Shown: piece by piece, positions 35,122-47,271 of the stretch
Layout: the number at the start of each line of letters is the position of its first letter
Position numbering within the stretch: position 1 is the stretch's first letter
NCBI GenBank assembly: GCA_011316305.1
Contig: SAUG01000077.1
Span: 186,001 to 250,000 of the forward strand
DNA length: 64,000 bases
Direction: 5' to 3'
Origin: Rusavskia elegans
Lineage: Eukaryota; Ascomycota; Lecanoromycetes; Teloschistales; Teloschistaceae
The notes under the pieces: generated by a model
Seen by the model: only the letters and a program-made list of their open reading frames with translations
What the model was told of the DNA's origin: nothing
The model's database searches: none
Program-made: the position numbers and the translations under genes

Positions 35122-36166
35122 CTAGGGATGCAATTCACTCGGCCTCCCCTGCCCATCGCCTAGTTCGCTATGGTAATGGTACTTACGCTCGTTCGCTTCA
35201 TGAGCACCCAACTCCGTTGGCGGCGCCATCGGCTGTTGTTGCTGCTGGTGCATGTTTGAGCTGCCCACGTTGCCATATCCATACCCATTACCATACCCCA
35301 GATGCTGCTTCTCGCTTTCCGCCAACGCTTTCCTCTTCCTGCGTTCTCGGAATAATAGGAATGCGAGACCAGCGATGATGGCGACGCCGGCGACGGCTCC
35401 GATTGCAATACCGGCTTTGGCGCCACCGCTGAGGTCGGAAGAGGGGTTTATTTGGGACGGGAGAGCGCCGTTGCTACCCGTTTGGGCGGCGCCGGCTGTG
35501 GCGGCTGTTGCAGTCGAAGATGTTGTTGCTGGGGCGGATGTGCTCGACGTCGATGATGACGACGTTGATGTTGTTGATTGTGTTGCACTTTTGATAACTA
35601 TTTGACCATTGTTGGGGTTGACCTGGTAGCCTCGGCCTGCGTCGCAGCAGTCGTCGGCACGACTTCCACAGCAGTATGAGCCGTCATCGCATGTAGTCAG
35701 AACGGTGCCGGCTTCGTTGAATTCTAACAAAAGTCGTTAGCTTGGCGTGCCTCGGCTTACGATATAGATAGAGTTCTACCTGGACAAAGAGGGGAGCACT
35801 GATCCGTCGTCCAAGTTGGGTCGGTGCAGTACTGTCGAGCAACGAGATATCCATTCACATTATGGCACAGGAGATCATTTCCACACGTCTCCTTGCCGCG
35901 CACGCAGCACGTTGTGAAGGTGGTGTTCTCATTGCATTTAAAGAGAAGCTTTGCTGTAGAGTCCGCTGATATGGGTGAATCGGCAGCGCTGATTCCTACA
36001 ATCGACTATTAGCAGGCGTGTCTACCAGAAGCCGACGATGACAGCTGAGGGCCTACTGACCATCATGCGAATAACATTGGTCGCCAACAGTACTTTGACT
36101 CACATTACCTTGAGTCACAGCACTTTGAGCCCATGCCGCAACCAGTAGAGCAACAGGAAGCAACAT
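35122..36166 (-). CDS. Cysteine-rich, single-pass membrane protein (Mid2/WSC-like wall sensor layout)
   Basis: Three exons (36166-36061, 35995-35780, 35723-35122) encode 307 residues. A signal peptide (MLLPVALLVAAWAQS) is followed by a cysteine-rich ectodomain of about 120 residues (CNENTTFTTCCVRG, CGNDLLCHN, CTDPTWTTDQCSPLCP, SYCCGSRADDCCD). A Ser/Thr-rich stalk (about 165-215) comes next, then one transmembrane helix (AGIAIGAVAGVAIIAGLAFLLF). The stop-transfer RERRKRK precedes a Gly/Tyr- and Gln-rich cytoplasmic tail of about 75 residues. This arrangement matches fungal Mid2/Wsc-type cell-wall stress sensors, although the ectodomain is not a classical WSC domain by eye. It probably sits in the plasma membrane with the stalk O-mannosylated. 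Confidence 0.75.
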
Positions 36167-36721
36167 GTTGGAGGTACAAAAAAATAAGATGGAAGTCCCT
36201 GCCGTTATTGTACCACCGGTCGTGTTGGTTTTAACAAGAACAGAAGCAGAAAACGGCGGAGAGGGAACAATGACATGTATCTTTCAGCTGTCGACGCCGC
36301 TTCATTATCTGCCGAGAGGGATCCGATACCCTGTCGAACAGTGCACGAAGCGGAGATGAAGCCCCCTGCGCAATTGATTTCAATTGGTTGATTTCGGAAT
36401 GGAAACACGCCAAGCTTCCTACGATCCTCAGCCTTCCTCATAGCCCCAAGCTCCCAGTAGGCTGACCGCAGCAATGCTACTAGCCCGGCGGCACAGCGAT
36501 TCAGCGGTTACAGGGACAAGCAAGCATCGTAGATCAGGGAAGATACAAGAAACATCGGCTCAGCATATACTAAGGGAGACATAAAGCTGAAAACGAGAGT
36601 AAACGAGCGATTCTTGGGCCTGAAGAGATGCTTAGCTGATCCCAAAATTGCTCTCAAGAGTAAAGGCCTTAAACTAGAGGACGAGATCAGGTGAGGGGCT
36701 GAAAGTTTAAAAGTCGTTTCG
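36167..36721. other. Intergenic
   Basis: About 550 bp with no recognisable gene; upstream of the wall-sensor-like gene. Confidence 0.45.
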
Positions 36722-37774
36722 TCAATGCGTGGGGGCGAAAACAGCCATCGAATCCGAAGGAAGTGACGACGAAGATCTATCAGACGAGAGGCTGAAACTC
36801 GTGTCAGACTCGGTGTGTAACCAACAATCGCAATGAGAGGCATACAACAGTCGGTACATTCCGATGGATCTTTTACTCGAGAAATCAGAGATCATGGTGA
36901 GAACTCGAGCAATGATGTATTTGTGGGCGATACACAAATAGATGATAGGCTCCCACTTGACCGGGGAGTGTGCAGATAGCACTGTCGATTTGACTACTGA
37001 CCGTCATCAGCCCAAATCGGATAGGCCGATCGAGTAACTTACATGTACCTGCTCGGGGAAGCTTTCATGTATCGTTTCTGTGCTTTTCCCTTCGACATCT
37101 TCCTCATTCAATTTGATCTCGCTTGGGTGTATGACATCGAAGAGTGCCGGTTGCAGATAGTAGTCTTCCTCGTCGGATAATGCTGAATGTTTACGCTTCT
37201 TAGCCGGCCGCTTTTGCGCTGAGTGACTCGATTGTGAGTCGAGGGAGATCAAGGGTTCTTTTTTGAACTCCAATGTCTGCTGGCTCGTGGGATATTGTAT
37301 CGCCATTGGCGTCACACCCTGAGGCCCAACGAGTTGAGAGACGGGTTTTGGTTTCGTGCCTTCTTTGGTAGAGCAGTCCTCGTTCGAGCGAATTCGCTTC
37401 CTCGGAGGAAACACCCGCCAATTCGACGAAGGCCGCTGTGAACTTTGGTGCGTGGATTTGGAGCCAGAAACTGCCTGGTTGCTGAGAAGGTATTCGACGT
37501 CGTCAGGTTTGATGGCGTTTCTTCGACGGCCAACAGCGGCTTGATTTACAACATATCCAAACACCATATTATCTAAGAAAGAATACAGCCGGCGAGATGA
37601 AGCCTTGCTGGAGGTGCTAGGAAGGACTTTTGGAGATGGATTCAAGCGGAAAAGTGTGTGCGATAGCATACTTAAGGTATTCAACCTGTTCCGGGACTCT
37701 GGATTGATATGATGTGAAGCCCAAACAGTACGCAGCTTGAGGCAAGCAAACATGCATCTGGACACGAATATCAT
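36722..37774 (-). CDS. Basic, nuclear-looking protein of unknown function
   Basis: A 255-codon open frame (37774-37007) is the main evidence. It carries a mitochondrial-like or basic N-terminus, a Ser/Gln-rich middle and a strong nuclear-localisation-like cluster, KRPAKKRKH (about 195). The acidic SDEEDYY and a conserved-looking LFDVIHPSEIKLNEED follow. A splice from EQVH at 37043 (GTAAGT) to WEPIIYLCIAHKYIIARVL at 36955 (TCAAG) would replace the last 12 residues by 77 and give 321 residues ending at 36722; this is plausible but unproven. I recognise no domain. If the intron is not used, the gene ends at 37007. Confidence 0.45.
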
Positions 37775-38598
37775 AGGACTCTGAGGAATAAGGGCAAAAG
37801 GCTCCTACCCGTGATTGCCTCGGTTCACCCGTGGTTTCGAATGAAGATGATACGAGTTACAGAAGCGGAATGAAACCTGGCCGGATAGAGTATTCAGGCT
37901 GACCAAGACCGGAGGAACGACAATCAGGCCAAGCACGATAGGCTTTCAGTACGCTTGATACAGGTTACCACTAAACAGGAAAAGACGTCTCCCTTCGTTC
38001 GGGGACTCGGCAATTTGACACCTCGATTGACACCCAGATCGATTCACTTACGTTTAAGCAAGGGTTAACAGGAGAGAATGGAACATTACGGCAGGAGATA
38101 CGCAAGAGAAGATTGCTAGCATAGGACAGTGGACGACTTGGGGTTGACTGAAGACGTGGCCAGGCTGTCTCCCGTCCGTTGGAGACTAGAGATATCAAAC
38201 CTGCGGCGAATTTACTGCTTCGCGTGGCCAGCCAAAGAGTGCTCTGTTGTACCTATGTACGTCAGATGAAAGGTCCTGGAATATGATGAGGACACCTAAT
38301 AGAATGGTCATGGAGTTTCAGAACATGAGGGCGGGCGGTGTTTCAACTCATGGTGGGGCAAATCCGATGCCGACGGGAAAACCTCGGCCGAGCTTGCCTG
38401 AGATCGATCACGTCATCTTGGGCTGAATCCAGCCCACAATCGAATTATTGTTTGGACTCACCCATTTGTTTGCTTACTTCTTGTGGCATTGGGGATTCAC
38501 CGTACACCCCTGACTTCCTTCATTTCTTATGCTGAAAGGGTCGTCTCCTTCATGACTTTTCTTTCCGCACATAGCGCTTCAAATTTCCATTGCCAGAA
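37775..38598. other. Intergenic, upstream of MET2
   Basis: About 820 bp. A 75-codon minus-strand frame at 38198 lacks features. No specific sulfur-regulator binding site is recognised. Confidence 0.45.
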
Positions 38599-40244
38599 AT
38601 GACAGCTTCCATCGACGCTCCAGGAGGAGCACCGCCAAAGCAAAAACTCCGTCAGTGCTCCCTTTACCACGCGGCTACATGCTGCTCTGAACAAATGCTA
38701 AATCCCGTAGAGAGAGCCGAAGCGCAGCCTGAGAACCCGTTTGCCTCCTTCATACAGCATCAGCACTACGCAATCGTTCCCCACTTCACCCTCGAATCCG
38801 GTGTCGTTCTTCACAATGTTCCCGTCGCCTACACCACAAGCGGACAATTGTCTCGGGACGGCGACAACGTACTTGTCGTCTGCCATGCCCTCTCCGGCAG
38901 TGCTGATGTCAAGGATTGGTGGGGACCTCTGATAGGGCGGAAAGGACGTGCTTTCGACACAACGCGCTTCTTCGTCGTCTGCCTCAACAGCTTAGGGAGT
39001 CCCTACGGCAGCGCCAGTCCGGTCACCAGTATCAATGGGGATCCCCAGCTCGGTCGCTATGGTCCAGACTTTCCTTTGACAACAGTTCGGGATGATGTGA
39101 AGTATGCAACCCTCCGAGCCCCGGTACTTGCACAGTTAACCTCGGTTGCAGCATACATAAACTCATCCTGGACGACCTCGGCGTTCGGCAAATTGCTGCC
39201 GTTGTTGGAGGCTCCATGGGAGGCATGCTGGTCCTAGAATATGCGTATTTTGGGAAGGACTACGTGCGGAGCATTGTGCCAATAGCCACATCGAGTCGGC
39301 ATAGTGCATGGGGCATCAGCTGGGGCGAGGCTCAACGCCAGAGCATCTATTGTGATCCGAAATACGAGGATGGCTATTACCCTTACGATGATCCGCCATC
39401 AGCAGGTCTCGGAGCTGCTCGCATGTCCGCTCTACTAACATACCGGAGTCGAGATTCATTTGAGATCAGATTTGGGAGGAATACGCCGGATCCATCCAAA
39501 AAGCAGGTCATCAACGACAACCACGGCCCTTCCACGCTTACCAGTGAGCACTGGGCAGTGCACAACGACGGCCATCGGAGCACCCGTACCACTCCCCCAA
39601 GGATGAATGGCAATTTTGCACCAAACACCCCAGCCAAGGCCAACGGCTCTGTCAATAATGGTGATCCGACCCAATTCACAGATCCTCAATTTCACGGGGC
39701 GACAACACTATCCACTTCGCCTCCCTCTGTCCCGCAAACGAGTCGAAAACGAGCAGCTACGTACTTTTCCGCTCAATCATACCTTCGTTATCAAGGCAAC
39801 AAGTTCGTCCAGCGGTTCGATAGCAATTGTTACATCGCCATCTCGAGGAAGCTTGATACCCATGATGTCTCCAGGCACCGAGTCTCGGCAGACGAAGGAC
39901 AACCCACCGCCAGAGCCCTCTCACTGATTGAGCAGCCGGCACTGGTGATTGGGATTGAAAGCGACGGCTTGTTCACGTGGTCGGAGCAGCAAGAGATTGC
40001 TGCTGGAATCCCGAACTCGAGGCTACGAAACATCGACAGCCCCGAAGGCCATGATGCATTCCTACTGCAATTCGAACAAGTCAACATGCACATACTGGAA
40101 TTCTTCAATGAGGTTCTGCCGGACATCATGTCTGTGCCAGGACTATGCGAAGACGGAGATGATGATATGGCCGGCACCGTCAGTCTCCGTGAAAGGACGA
40201 GCAAATTTGGCGAGGATGAGGTAGGTGATATTACAGCGTGGTAG
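38599..40244 (+). CDS. MET2: Homoserine O-acetyltransferase
   Basis: Three exons (38599-38650, 38711-39101, 39152-40244) encode 511 residues; introns are 60 and 50 bp. It has the alpha/beta-hydrolase fold of MET2 enzymes: VVCHALSGSADVKDWWGPLI (oxyanion region), FFVVCLNSLGSPYGSASPV, then the nucleophile elbow VVGGSMGGM (Ser169). AITSSRHSAWGISWGEAQRQ-type substrate-site residues follow. The triad completes with Asp419 (GIESDGLF) and His448 (PEGHDAF). A low-complexity insertion rich in Pro/Asn/Thr occupies about 240-300, as in many fungal orthologues. The enzyme transfers acetyl from acetyl-CoA to L-homoserine, the committed step toward methionine through O-acetylhomoserine. It converges on the next gene with only 114 bp between stops. 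Confidence 0.92.
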
Positions 40245-40358
40245 CCGTGCTCAGGGTTACGTTAACCGGGCTTGACCAATCTTTTCCAAGCCTATGATGT
40301 GCCAGCATGCCGGGCGTAATCGTAGATCACAACTCCGTCTCTCCAAAGCGTGGTAAAG

Positions 40359-41151
40359 TCATTGGTTGTCTACCCGCGACTGCTTTCTCAACCGCTTGCC
40401 CTCATTCCTCAATACATCCACTTCAAGAGTCTGAGTGTCGTGGCCGTTGATAGCTATATCCAGCATCTTGGCCGCCAGGTCATCGACGTTGATGAACCTG
40501 GCCAAGGGCTCGAGGAGTGCTGGAAAGAAGCTGTTTGTCGCCGTCACACCGCCCGGCCTTGCAATGTAAGCGACAAGAGCTTCTGGGTGCTGTTTCTCCA
40601 TTTTCATCAACTCGACCTCTGTTTCCCCCTGTATCATTGCACATATGAGCGAGGGGCGTACAGCAGTCGGTACCTCGGTACAGGATATCGTTCTCACGAT
40701 AGCTTGTAAACTCGAAGGTTGTGATACTGACCCTGATCTTCCTTCCCTCATTCATAAACCACAACCTCTTCGTTTGGTCCTTCTCGACAAACATGCCACT
40801 CAGATGTACAAAGCGGAACTTCTTGCCCTCCCCAGCCACTTTGGCATCCACAAATGCCTTTGCGGCCGCAATGGTGGAATCGACAAAAATGGTCCGACCG
40901 GTTTCCATGTTAGCGACACCCATGCCCCAGATACAAGCTTCGGCGCCAGCACATGCTTCCAAAGTCTCGTCGCTGTATCTGGTAAAATCCGACTGGATGA
41001 TAAGTTGTAATTTGTTTTGGGGGTCTGGGAAGGAAGTCGGCAGCTGACGGCGAGAGAAGGCGATGATGGAGGTGATGGCCGGGTGAGCGAGGGCGGCTTT
41101 GAGAACATTGGATCCTATATGGCCGGTGGGGCCGGTGAGGATGATTTTCAT
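40359..41151 (-). CDS. NAD(P)-binding Rossmann-fold protein (short SDR/NmrA-like)
   Basis: Exons 41151-40732 and 40628-40359 encode 229 residues; the 103-bp intron joins RKIR to GETEVELMKM. The N-terminus MKIILTGPTGHIGSNVL carries the glycine-rich TGxxGxxG dinucleotide-binding motif of atypical SDR proteins. IIAFSRRQLP (second strand), ACIWGMGVAN and FRFVHLSGMFVE (fourth and fifth strands) follow. The YxxxK catalytic pair is not obvious; the region MEKQHPEALVAYIARPGGV matches the late strand of NmrA/NAD-dependent epimerase-like proteins. It may be a redox sensor or a reductase of unknown substrate. Confidence 0.78.
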
Positions 41152-41947
41152 CCTGGAGAGGTGCGATGGATACTGTTCACGTTGTCGTCGAATGTTATCA
41201 CTCTGGTAAAGCGGAGGTCGAAATTTTATATGGGAGCTGCTGTCTGGGTGAGATGAGATTATACATTCCTTCCCCTGAAGCAGTAATCGCTATCTGATTA
41301 TTATTAAAACCGCTCTTTCGACTTCCCGGCGGGCCGGCAATCTTCCGTGCCCGATTAAAATGTCAAACACGTGTCGCCCAAGGAGGATCGACAGGGACCC
41401 GTTGTAGGGCTGCCAATACTTTCATCAAACGCTCCGTCTCTACTTCCCTTCCCCAACTCGGGTCGAAGTAGGGTGCTAGTACGCAGCATCTCATCCCGCA
41501 GACCCTGTGAAGCAGCATGCTGATACCCAACTGAGAATTCTGTAGACACTGCAGGGACTGCTTTCCATGACCGCCTTCCCAGCAACAGCCTCAATCAGGC
41601 CTCCGTGAGTCGCTCCTTTCGCGTTAAGCGTTGAGAATGATGGATAATGGCTGGGAGGGAAGGCGCAAGGTTGCTGCTGGTGGGTATCTACTTCTCCCAG
41701 AGCGGACGGTTCTGTCTTCTTGTTTCAACTCCATTCGCTGTGAATTTTAACGTCCATCTTGCAACTGTCGGTCTTTTGAAGCATTGAAGCATTGAAGCAT
41801 TCTTTTGAGGTGGACTTGTTTTCTTTCGAGGTGTTGTTTGAGATTCGAGCTTGTTGTTCCGATCTTTGTGACGGTGACTGTGAGGGTTGTGTTCTGTAGG
41901 GGGTGAGACGAGTCGGATTTTCCATCGCTTTCGAGGGACAGTCAGTC
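41152..41947. other. Intergenic, divergent promoters
   Basis: About 800 bp between the Rossmann protein and the YDSSD membrane protein. A short GAAGCATT triplicate lies at 41777-41801. Otherwise no recognisable feature. Confidence 0.45.
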
Positions 41948-43226
41948 ATGTCGTACTACGATTCTTACGACTATTACGACTCTTCTGACTACTACGACTC
42001 TTCTGACTACTACGACTCTTCTGATTCCTACGGCTCCTATGGCTCCGACGGCTCCGATGACTATTATTACCACAGTCATCCAGCCTGGCTCGAGAGGGAT
42101 ACGCTCTCCCCACTCGGGTGGGGGGCACACACGACAGCTGCTTTCGCCTTGAGTATCATCATGGTCCTTGCCCTCATCGCCATACTTGGCTGGTCTCTCA
42201 AGTCTCGCGTACGCACCCGCGCCACCAAGCCCACTTTTACCTGGTTCATCACGGCAATCTCTTTTGCCATAGTGTAAATCAACATGGATATGAGAGTCTG
42301 ATCCATGACACTGATGAGAAGATAGCACCCTCATCGTCAGATTCATCCACTACCTTGTCGTTTCAAGCTCCGGCTCGGTCTCATACTCGTACGCAGTCTT
42401 CTTCGTCATCTTCAATTCTTTTCAGTACCTGGCGGACGCCCTCCTTCTAGCTGCCATCTTCGCCTACATAATCCCTCGATCAGCTTTTGCGAGGCCATCC
42501 ACTGCAAGCACACGATCGAAAGCTCCTACGCGTCTACATCTGTCGCTTTGTGGCCTCCTCATAGTCTTATGGCTCGTCATCACAGCCCTCCGACTGGCCA
42601 CGGTGGTTCAACTTCTTCAGAATGCCTATTCTTTCGATATCTTCAGGCTCTACGTGAGCTCTCAATGGCTCGAAATCGCGTTCGACTTACTCTACCTTTG
42701 CGCTGCATGCGAGATATTCTGCCTAGCCATGATGGCAGTCACCTCGTCACGGAAACCTAATGACAACACTTCACGGAATGATCAGGTAATCATATGCTCA
42801 TTCACTTATCCTTTTCGTCACAACTATCCTTCCTTACGAGTATCATACTGACAAATGAACCAAAAGCAGCAGCTCCTCTTCCTCGCCCTCGTCAGTATCC
42901 CCCTTCTTATCCGCCAAGCCTGGGAGTTCGCCCTGGGCATTGCCTTCATCTTCAACCCCGATACCAAAGTCTATCCCGGACTCATCAGGGCCGGACTCGC
43001 GCGTCAAGTCTTCTATGTCCTCTGCACCACCATCATTTACGCCGGCCTCGTGCTCTTGATGAAAAACATCAGCAGAAAGAAGTTCAGCAATCGCAACGCA
43101 TACGGGGATGCAAAGGATGGCGGCAACGGGTTGGAGTTGGGCAACCTTGGACCGGATATACCCATCATGAGGGTGGCAGCGCCCACAGAAGATCAGGCAA
43201 CTTTTTACCTCACATGCACCGAATGA
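41948..43226 (+). CDS. Multi-pass membrane protein with N-terminal YDSSD repeats
   Basis: Exons 41948-42273, 42326-42785 and 42867-43226 encode 381 residues. Residues 1-42 are a Tyr/Asp/Ser repeat (YYDSSD three times, then SYGSYGSDGSDD), strongly acidic. About seven hydrophobic helices follow: TAAFALSIIMVLALIAILGW, TFTWFITAISFAIV, YAVFFVIFNSFQYLADALLL, LCGLLIVLWLVITALRLATV, LEIAFDLLYLCAACEIFCL, LLFLALVSIPLLIR and VFYVLCTTIIYAGLVLLM. The layout suggests a seven-helix plasma-membrane protein with the acidic tail outside. I do not recognise the family. The alternative start, a GTG at 41903, is unlikely. Confidence 0.7.
41955..42035 (+). repeat. In-frame 18-bp tandem repeat encoding YYDSSD
   Basis: Units close to GACTACTACGACTCTTCT recur about three times, with flanking degenerate copies. 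Nearly identical codons in successive units point to recent slippage or unequal exchange. Confidence 0.8.
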
Positions 43227-44217
43227 TAAATCGAGGTGGAGCCGAGCGGCGGAGTATCATTCGCAGGATCTGGTTTACAACGGGCCATAAGTGGGCTGGT
43301 GCGTTTCCACTACCTTGTTGGGCAGTGCATCTGTATTCCTAGAAAACCGCTATTGTTATGTTAACAATCAAAGAACCTCACGATAATCACCAGTGTGCTT
43401 GCTGTGTCCGGTGCGTGATGTCGAGATCGCTCCCTTGAGAGGTTCCGAAGGCACGCTCGCAATGTCTTGTCAATCCGCATCTTAGCGCTTCACTTCAAAC
43501 TTTCAGGACCATGTTCGAACATTGCGGATGGACCACGCCCGATCCTTTCATCACCTCTATGGCTCAGAGAATCGCCTGCCCACTTCCAGCACGAGCGGCA
43601 ACCCCGAGGCTGATCGCTCTACCTATGTTTTCCGTTAATGCCATCTTCCACAACCTCTTCCTTCTTCTCCTTTTGGTCATTAAATTACCATAGCGGGCGC
43701 AAGAGCTCGAGAGCGCTCATTGAGTATTCGTGATGACGTATAATCTTTCTCTCACGGCGTAGTATACGCAATGACGGTCGATCATCGTGGCCTAATGCCA
43801 AGCTGAGGGCGAGCCCTATGGGTCTAGCCTGATTAGACAGCTTGCTGTCTCTGGCCAGGGCAAGGATCCCTGAATTAGGTTAAGCAATGAGCAACCGTTA
43901 CATCTATCCTCTTCAGACAATTTCTTTCGTATAGTGGTTGCAGCAGTACGTACATCCTCCTGCTGTTCTCTTTCTTCGACCATCATCTGTTCCCCTGGTG
44001 CAGTTTCCCTCGCGCCTGTGCTCACCAATCGTCGACCTCCCACTTACTCGTTTTGCCGGTTCATCCATGTGGTCTTTGACCATTGTAGAGCTCACTCAAC
44101 ACGTCATTGCTTAAGCTTTGTCTGAACGACAGGATACCTCAAAGCGAGCTTGTCTCGGATGTCACATTGCAGTCAGCGAGCGTGACACTGGCCAAGATAC
44201 TTGCTCGTGACTCCACC
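43227..44217. other. Intergenic, about 1 kb
   Basis: No recognisable gene. A 60-codon open frame at 43511 ends in a hydrophobic run, but nothing else supports it. Confidence 0.45.
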
Positions 44218-46164
44218 ATGTTACTTGTATCTTTACCACCTGAGATACTCAATTGGATCATTCAGCTGGTATCATTTTCTGATGTCTCAGTATGAGTCTT
44301 GGACGGAAGTCTCTGACAAGCTTCTTAGATTCCTTTTCGACGCGACCTTAGCAATCTGTCGTTGACTTGCAAACTCCTAAAGAGCTATGTTTTTCCCAAT
44401 TTGTACCGGCATCTCGTCCTCAAAATACCTCTGGTATGGAATGAGTTAGGCTTTTTCGAAACTCTTGTCGACCCAAATGGAGATTTGGAGGGTCTGCAGC
44501 ATACGACTTCTATCAGTATCGTACCGCAACTTAAGCACGCCAAGATGATGGGTAGGAAAGCGGCAGCTGCTACCGGTCAAGGCGGTTCGCTTTGTGGAGA
44601 TGTAACCATCCCTAATACTCCAGCTTCTTACCACCTGAATGCACTTGTTCGAATTCTCCTCAAGAGGCTACGCAAGCAAAGATTGATCAGTTTCAGGTAT
44701 GTAGTCCTCCATCTGGCACAATTGTGGGCATTGTGATTCTAAGCAACATCTTGATGCAGCTGGGAACACAGCTGTTTCATGACCTCCACCACGCTCAAAC
44801 TGTTACAGGAGATTGCTGAAGTGCATGGAATCACAAACCTCAGAATCGACAATTGGGCAGAGACTGATTCTAAGTTGGCTGCTCCCATCTTACCAGGCTT
44901 AGAGTCATTCACAACGAAGAGCATCAATCTTGAAGTGGACTATCTGCGTACTCTGATACTTGAACATTACGACACGATGAAGTCCCTGTGCTTAGGCGCA
45001 GAGTCTGATATATTACGCGATTATCAAGAGTCCAATCAAAACTCTCTACTACGTCGCCAGGAATATGTTGACATATTGGTTGATTCTCTTGGCCCCTACG
45101 AAGACGAGGATGATATTCCGTGGCTAGTGCTCCAAGAGCTGCAGCTTGTCGGTCTTGACGTTTGCAAGATCATCAAACCTGCTTCATTATTTCTCGACTT
45201 ACACTCCCTAACCTCATTGACTCTTGAGACTTGTCTCGGTCTAGAAACCGCTTTGGATATGCTTGCAACAGAAAAGAACGAAAGCGGCTTGCCTTTACGA
45301 TCAGGTCTCCGACTCCATTACTTCTCCTTACGTCACGAAGCTTCAAATCAGCAATTCAGAGCCCGCCTCATCGACTTTCTTAGTGCAATCCAAGGCCTTA
45401 CTCATTTGTTCGTTCTACTCGAGAATAGCGATCGTTCACGCCCAAATGACCTCGATCCAATACTGGCTGTGCATGGGCAATCCCTGAGGTCATTGGTGTG
45501 GGACGAACGATCCGGCAAAAGAGATTTGTTCGTCCCACCAGAGGCGACATACAAACCTAGCTATCTTCGGTTGGCGACCATTGCTACCCATTGCCCAAAC
45601 CTTGTCGAGCTAGGCATTTCAATGGATTGGCGAGACTTCACCAAGAAAGGCTCACATGATTCACACAGCTCTAATCGACATGTATGTGGTCTACCGGATA
45701 CCTTCGATCTAAAACTAATACCGTACTAGATAACCTGTGCGGCATTCAAACCACTGAAGAACCTGCGAACACTCAACATCCGCAACATGCCACTCGTCAA
45801 CCCGAAAAAGATGGCTCTACCCCTATCAGAGATCCACTCATCCTTCGCCAATAGCCTCCTTAGAATCCTCCTCTGCAACGACAAAGACACTCTTAGTCCC
45901 TCCGCGCCCCAAAAACTCAAAACCTTAGCGCTCGGAGCCTTGACTTACCGCGATCTTCATAACGGTACAGGCTATCATACGATCCCTAACCGGGACCTGT
46001 ATGAATTTCTCCAACTGAGGGTGTACAAGGTCATTAGCAGCTATCACGGGATAGACAGGGCCCGGCCAAAACCCCTAGCTGTACTCACGGAAATCGGGCA
46101 CTATGAGAAGACCGAGGCCAATGGAGGAGATGTCAATGTTATCAAGCCTTACTGGCTCGGCTAG
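44218..46164 (+). CDS. F-box/leucine-rich-type protein, copy 2
   Basis: Four exons (44218-44268, 44329-44696, 44760-45681, 45730-46164) encode 591 residues. The N-terminus MLLVSLPPEILNWIIQL followed by FRRDLSNLSLTCKLLKSYVF is an F-box-like pair. The body repeats the strand pattern of copy 1 (TNLRIDNW, MKSLCLGAES, SLTSLTLETCLGLETA, LTHLFVLLE, LRSLVWDER, CPNLVELGISMDWRDF, NLRTLNIRNMPLVNP) and ends YEKTEANGGDVNVIKPYWLG. All three intron positions match copy 1 at 31902-33935. It lacks copy 1's basic N-terminal extension, and the frame upstream of the ATG is open without another ATG. It is presumably an SCF adaptor; the target is unknown. Confidence 0.78.
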
Positions 46165-46737
46165 CTTTCGATTTACCAAAACCTGATAGGATCTAAACAG
46201 CATGCTAGGTCAAGCCATCAATGCCGGCGGGGCTCATTTTGCTTAGCAAATTCACGAGTCTCAGATTGACCTTCAGCAGATCAAATCAGATCGAGAGATA
46301 AACCCAGAAGCTTTAGACAATGCCCTTCGGAACGGTTTATTTATACAATTCGTAGCTTTCGAATGTACAGAAAAACGTATTGAGCACCTTCCAATCATGA
46401 TGATCATACTATGCATCTACCATTCGGACCTGGGCGAATATTTTTGGAAACTACGATCCATACTAGACTGAAATCCTTTACCTGGCCCCCTGTCTCCACC
46501 ACAACCCCCTTCGTACGGGAAATACAGTAGTCTATTTGGGCAATACCTCCTCAAAGACTTCTATAATAATTATCATTACATGAAGGTTTGATGATGCGTG
46601 ATAGATGCAGACACAGGGCCGTGGCATCAAATCACTTTCCACCATGCTGAATGATCCTTTCCTTTTATTGCTAGGCATTGGGTTCTCTACAATTGTCCTC
46701 CCCTTAACCTCATCCATCTATCCATCTATGCACCTAC

Positions 46738-46773
46738 TCATCCATCCATCCATCCATCCATCCATCCATCCAT
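46738..46773. repeat. (CATC)n microsatellite
   Basis: About eight uninterrupted CATC units, with imperfect CATCTAT copies just upstream. Confidence 0.9.
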
Positions 46774-47241
46774 CATCCACATACATATTCTTTCCTCGCC
46801 ATTAGCCCTCTCTTCCCTCCCCTCCAAGCTCCTCTGAATTTCTTCCTCGCTTAACCGCCATTCCGCTCCACCCCATCTTTTTACCGTCTCGCTTATCTTT
46901 TGCCTTCCCACAATTGCCCCTTTCCCTTATCTCACCACCTACCTACCCACTTCCCATCTCACCACCACCACCAACCACCCTTACCACCACCATCTTCCCC
47001 TCTCACCAAACTCCCCACCCCACACCTCCATCCACTCACCCGCCACCGAACAATCCCAAGCCCGGCTGTCCCCATCTACAACGAGCGAGAATTTCGAGAA
47101 TCGGGGTTGTAGCTTAGACCACCTGGTTTCAAGAAGAGCTGGATTGTGTAAATGGTAAAAGGGTCATTGAAGGAGTTTTCACGTAAGGTTTTGTACGGAT
47201 ACGGCTTGGGAGGGAAGTGGGATGGTCTGTGTTGTATATTG

Positions 47242-47271
47242 TGGGTTTGGGGTTTGGGGTTTGGGGTTTGG
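47242..47271. repeat. (GGGTTTG)n heptamer repeat
   Basis: Four consecutive GGGTTTG units. G-runs of three to four separated by TTT could form a G-quadruplex. The unit differs from the fungal telomere hexamer TTAGGG. Confidence 0.85.

Noticed and set aside
42794..43342. 182-codon frame overlapping the last exon of the YDSSD membrane protein
   Set aside because: It is Arg/His-rich and out of frame with the hydrophobic helices that splice correctly.
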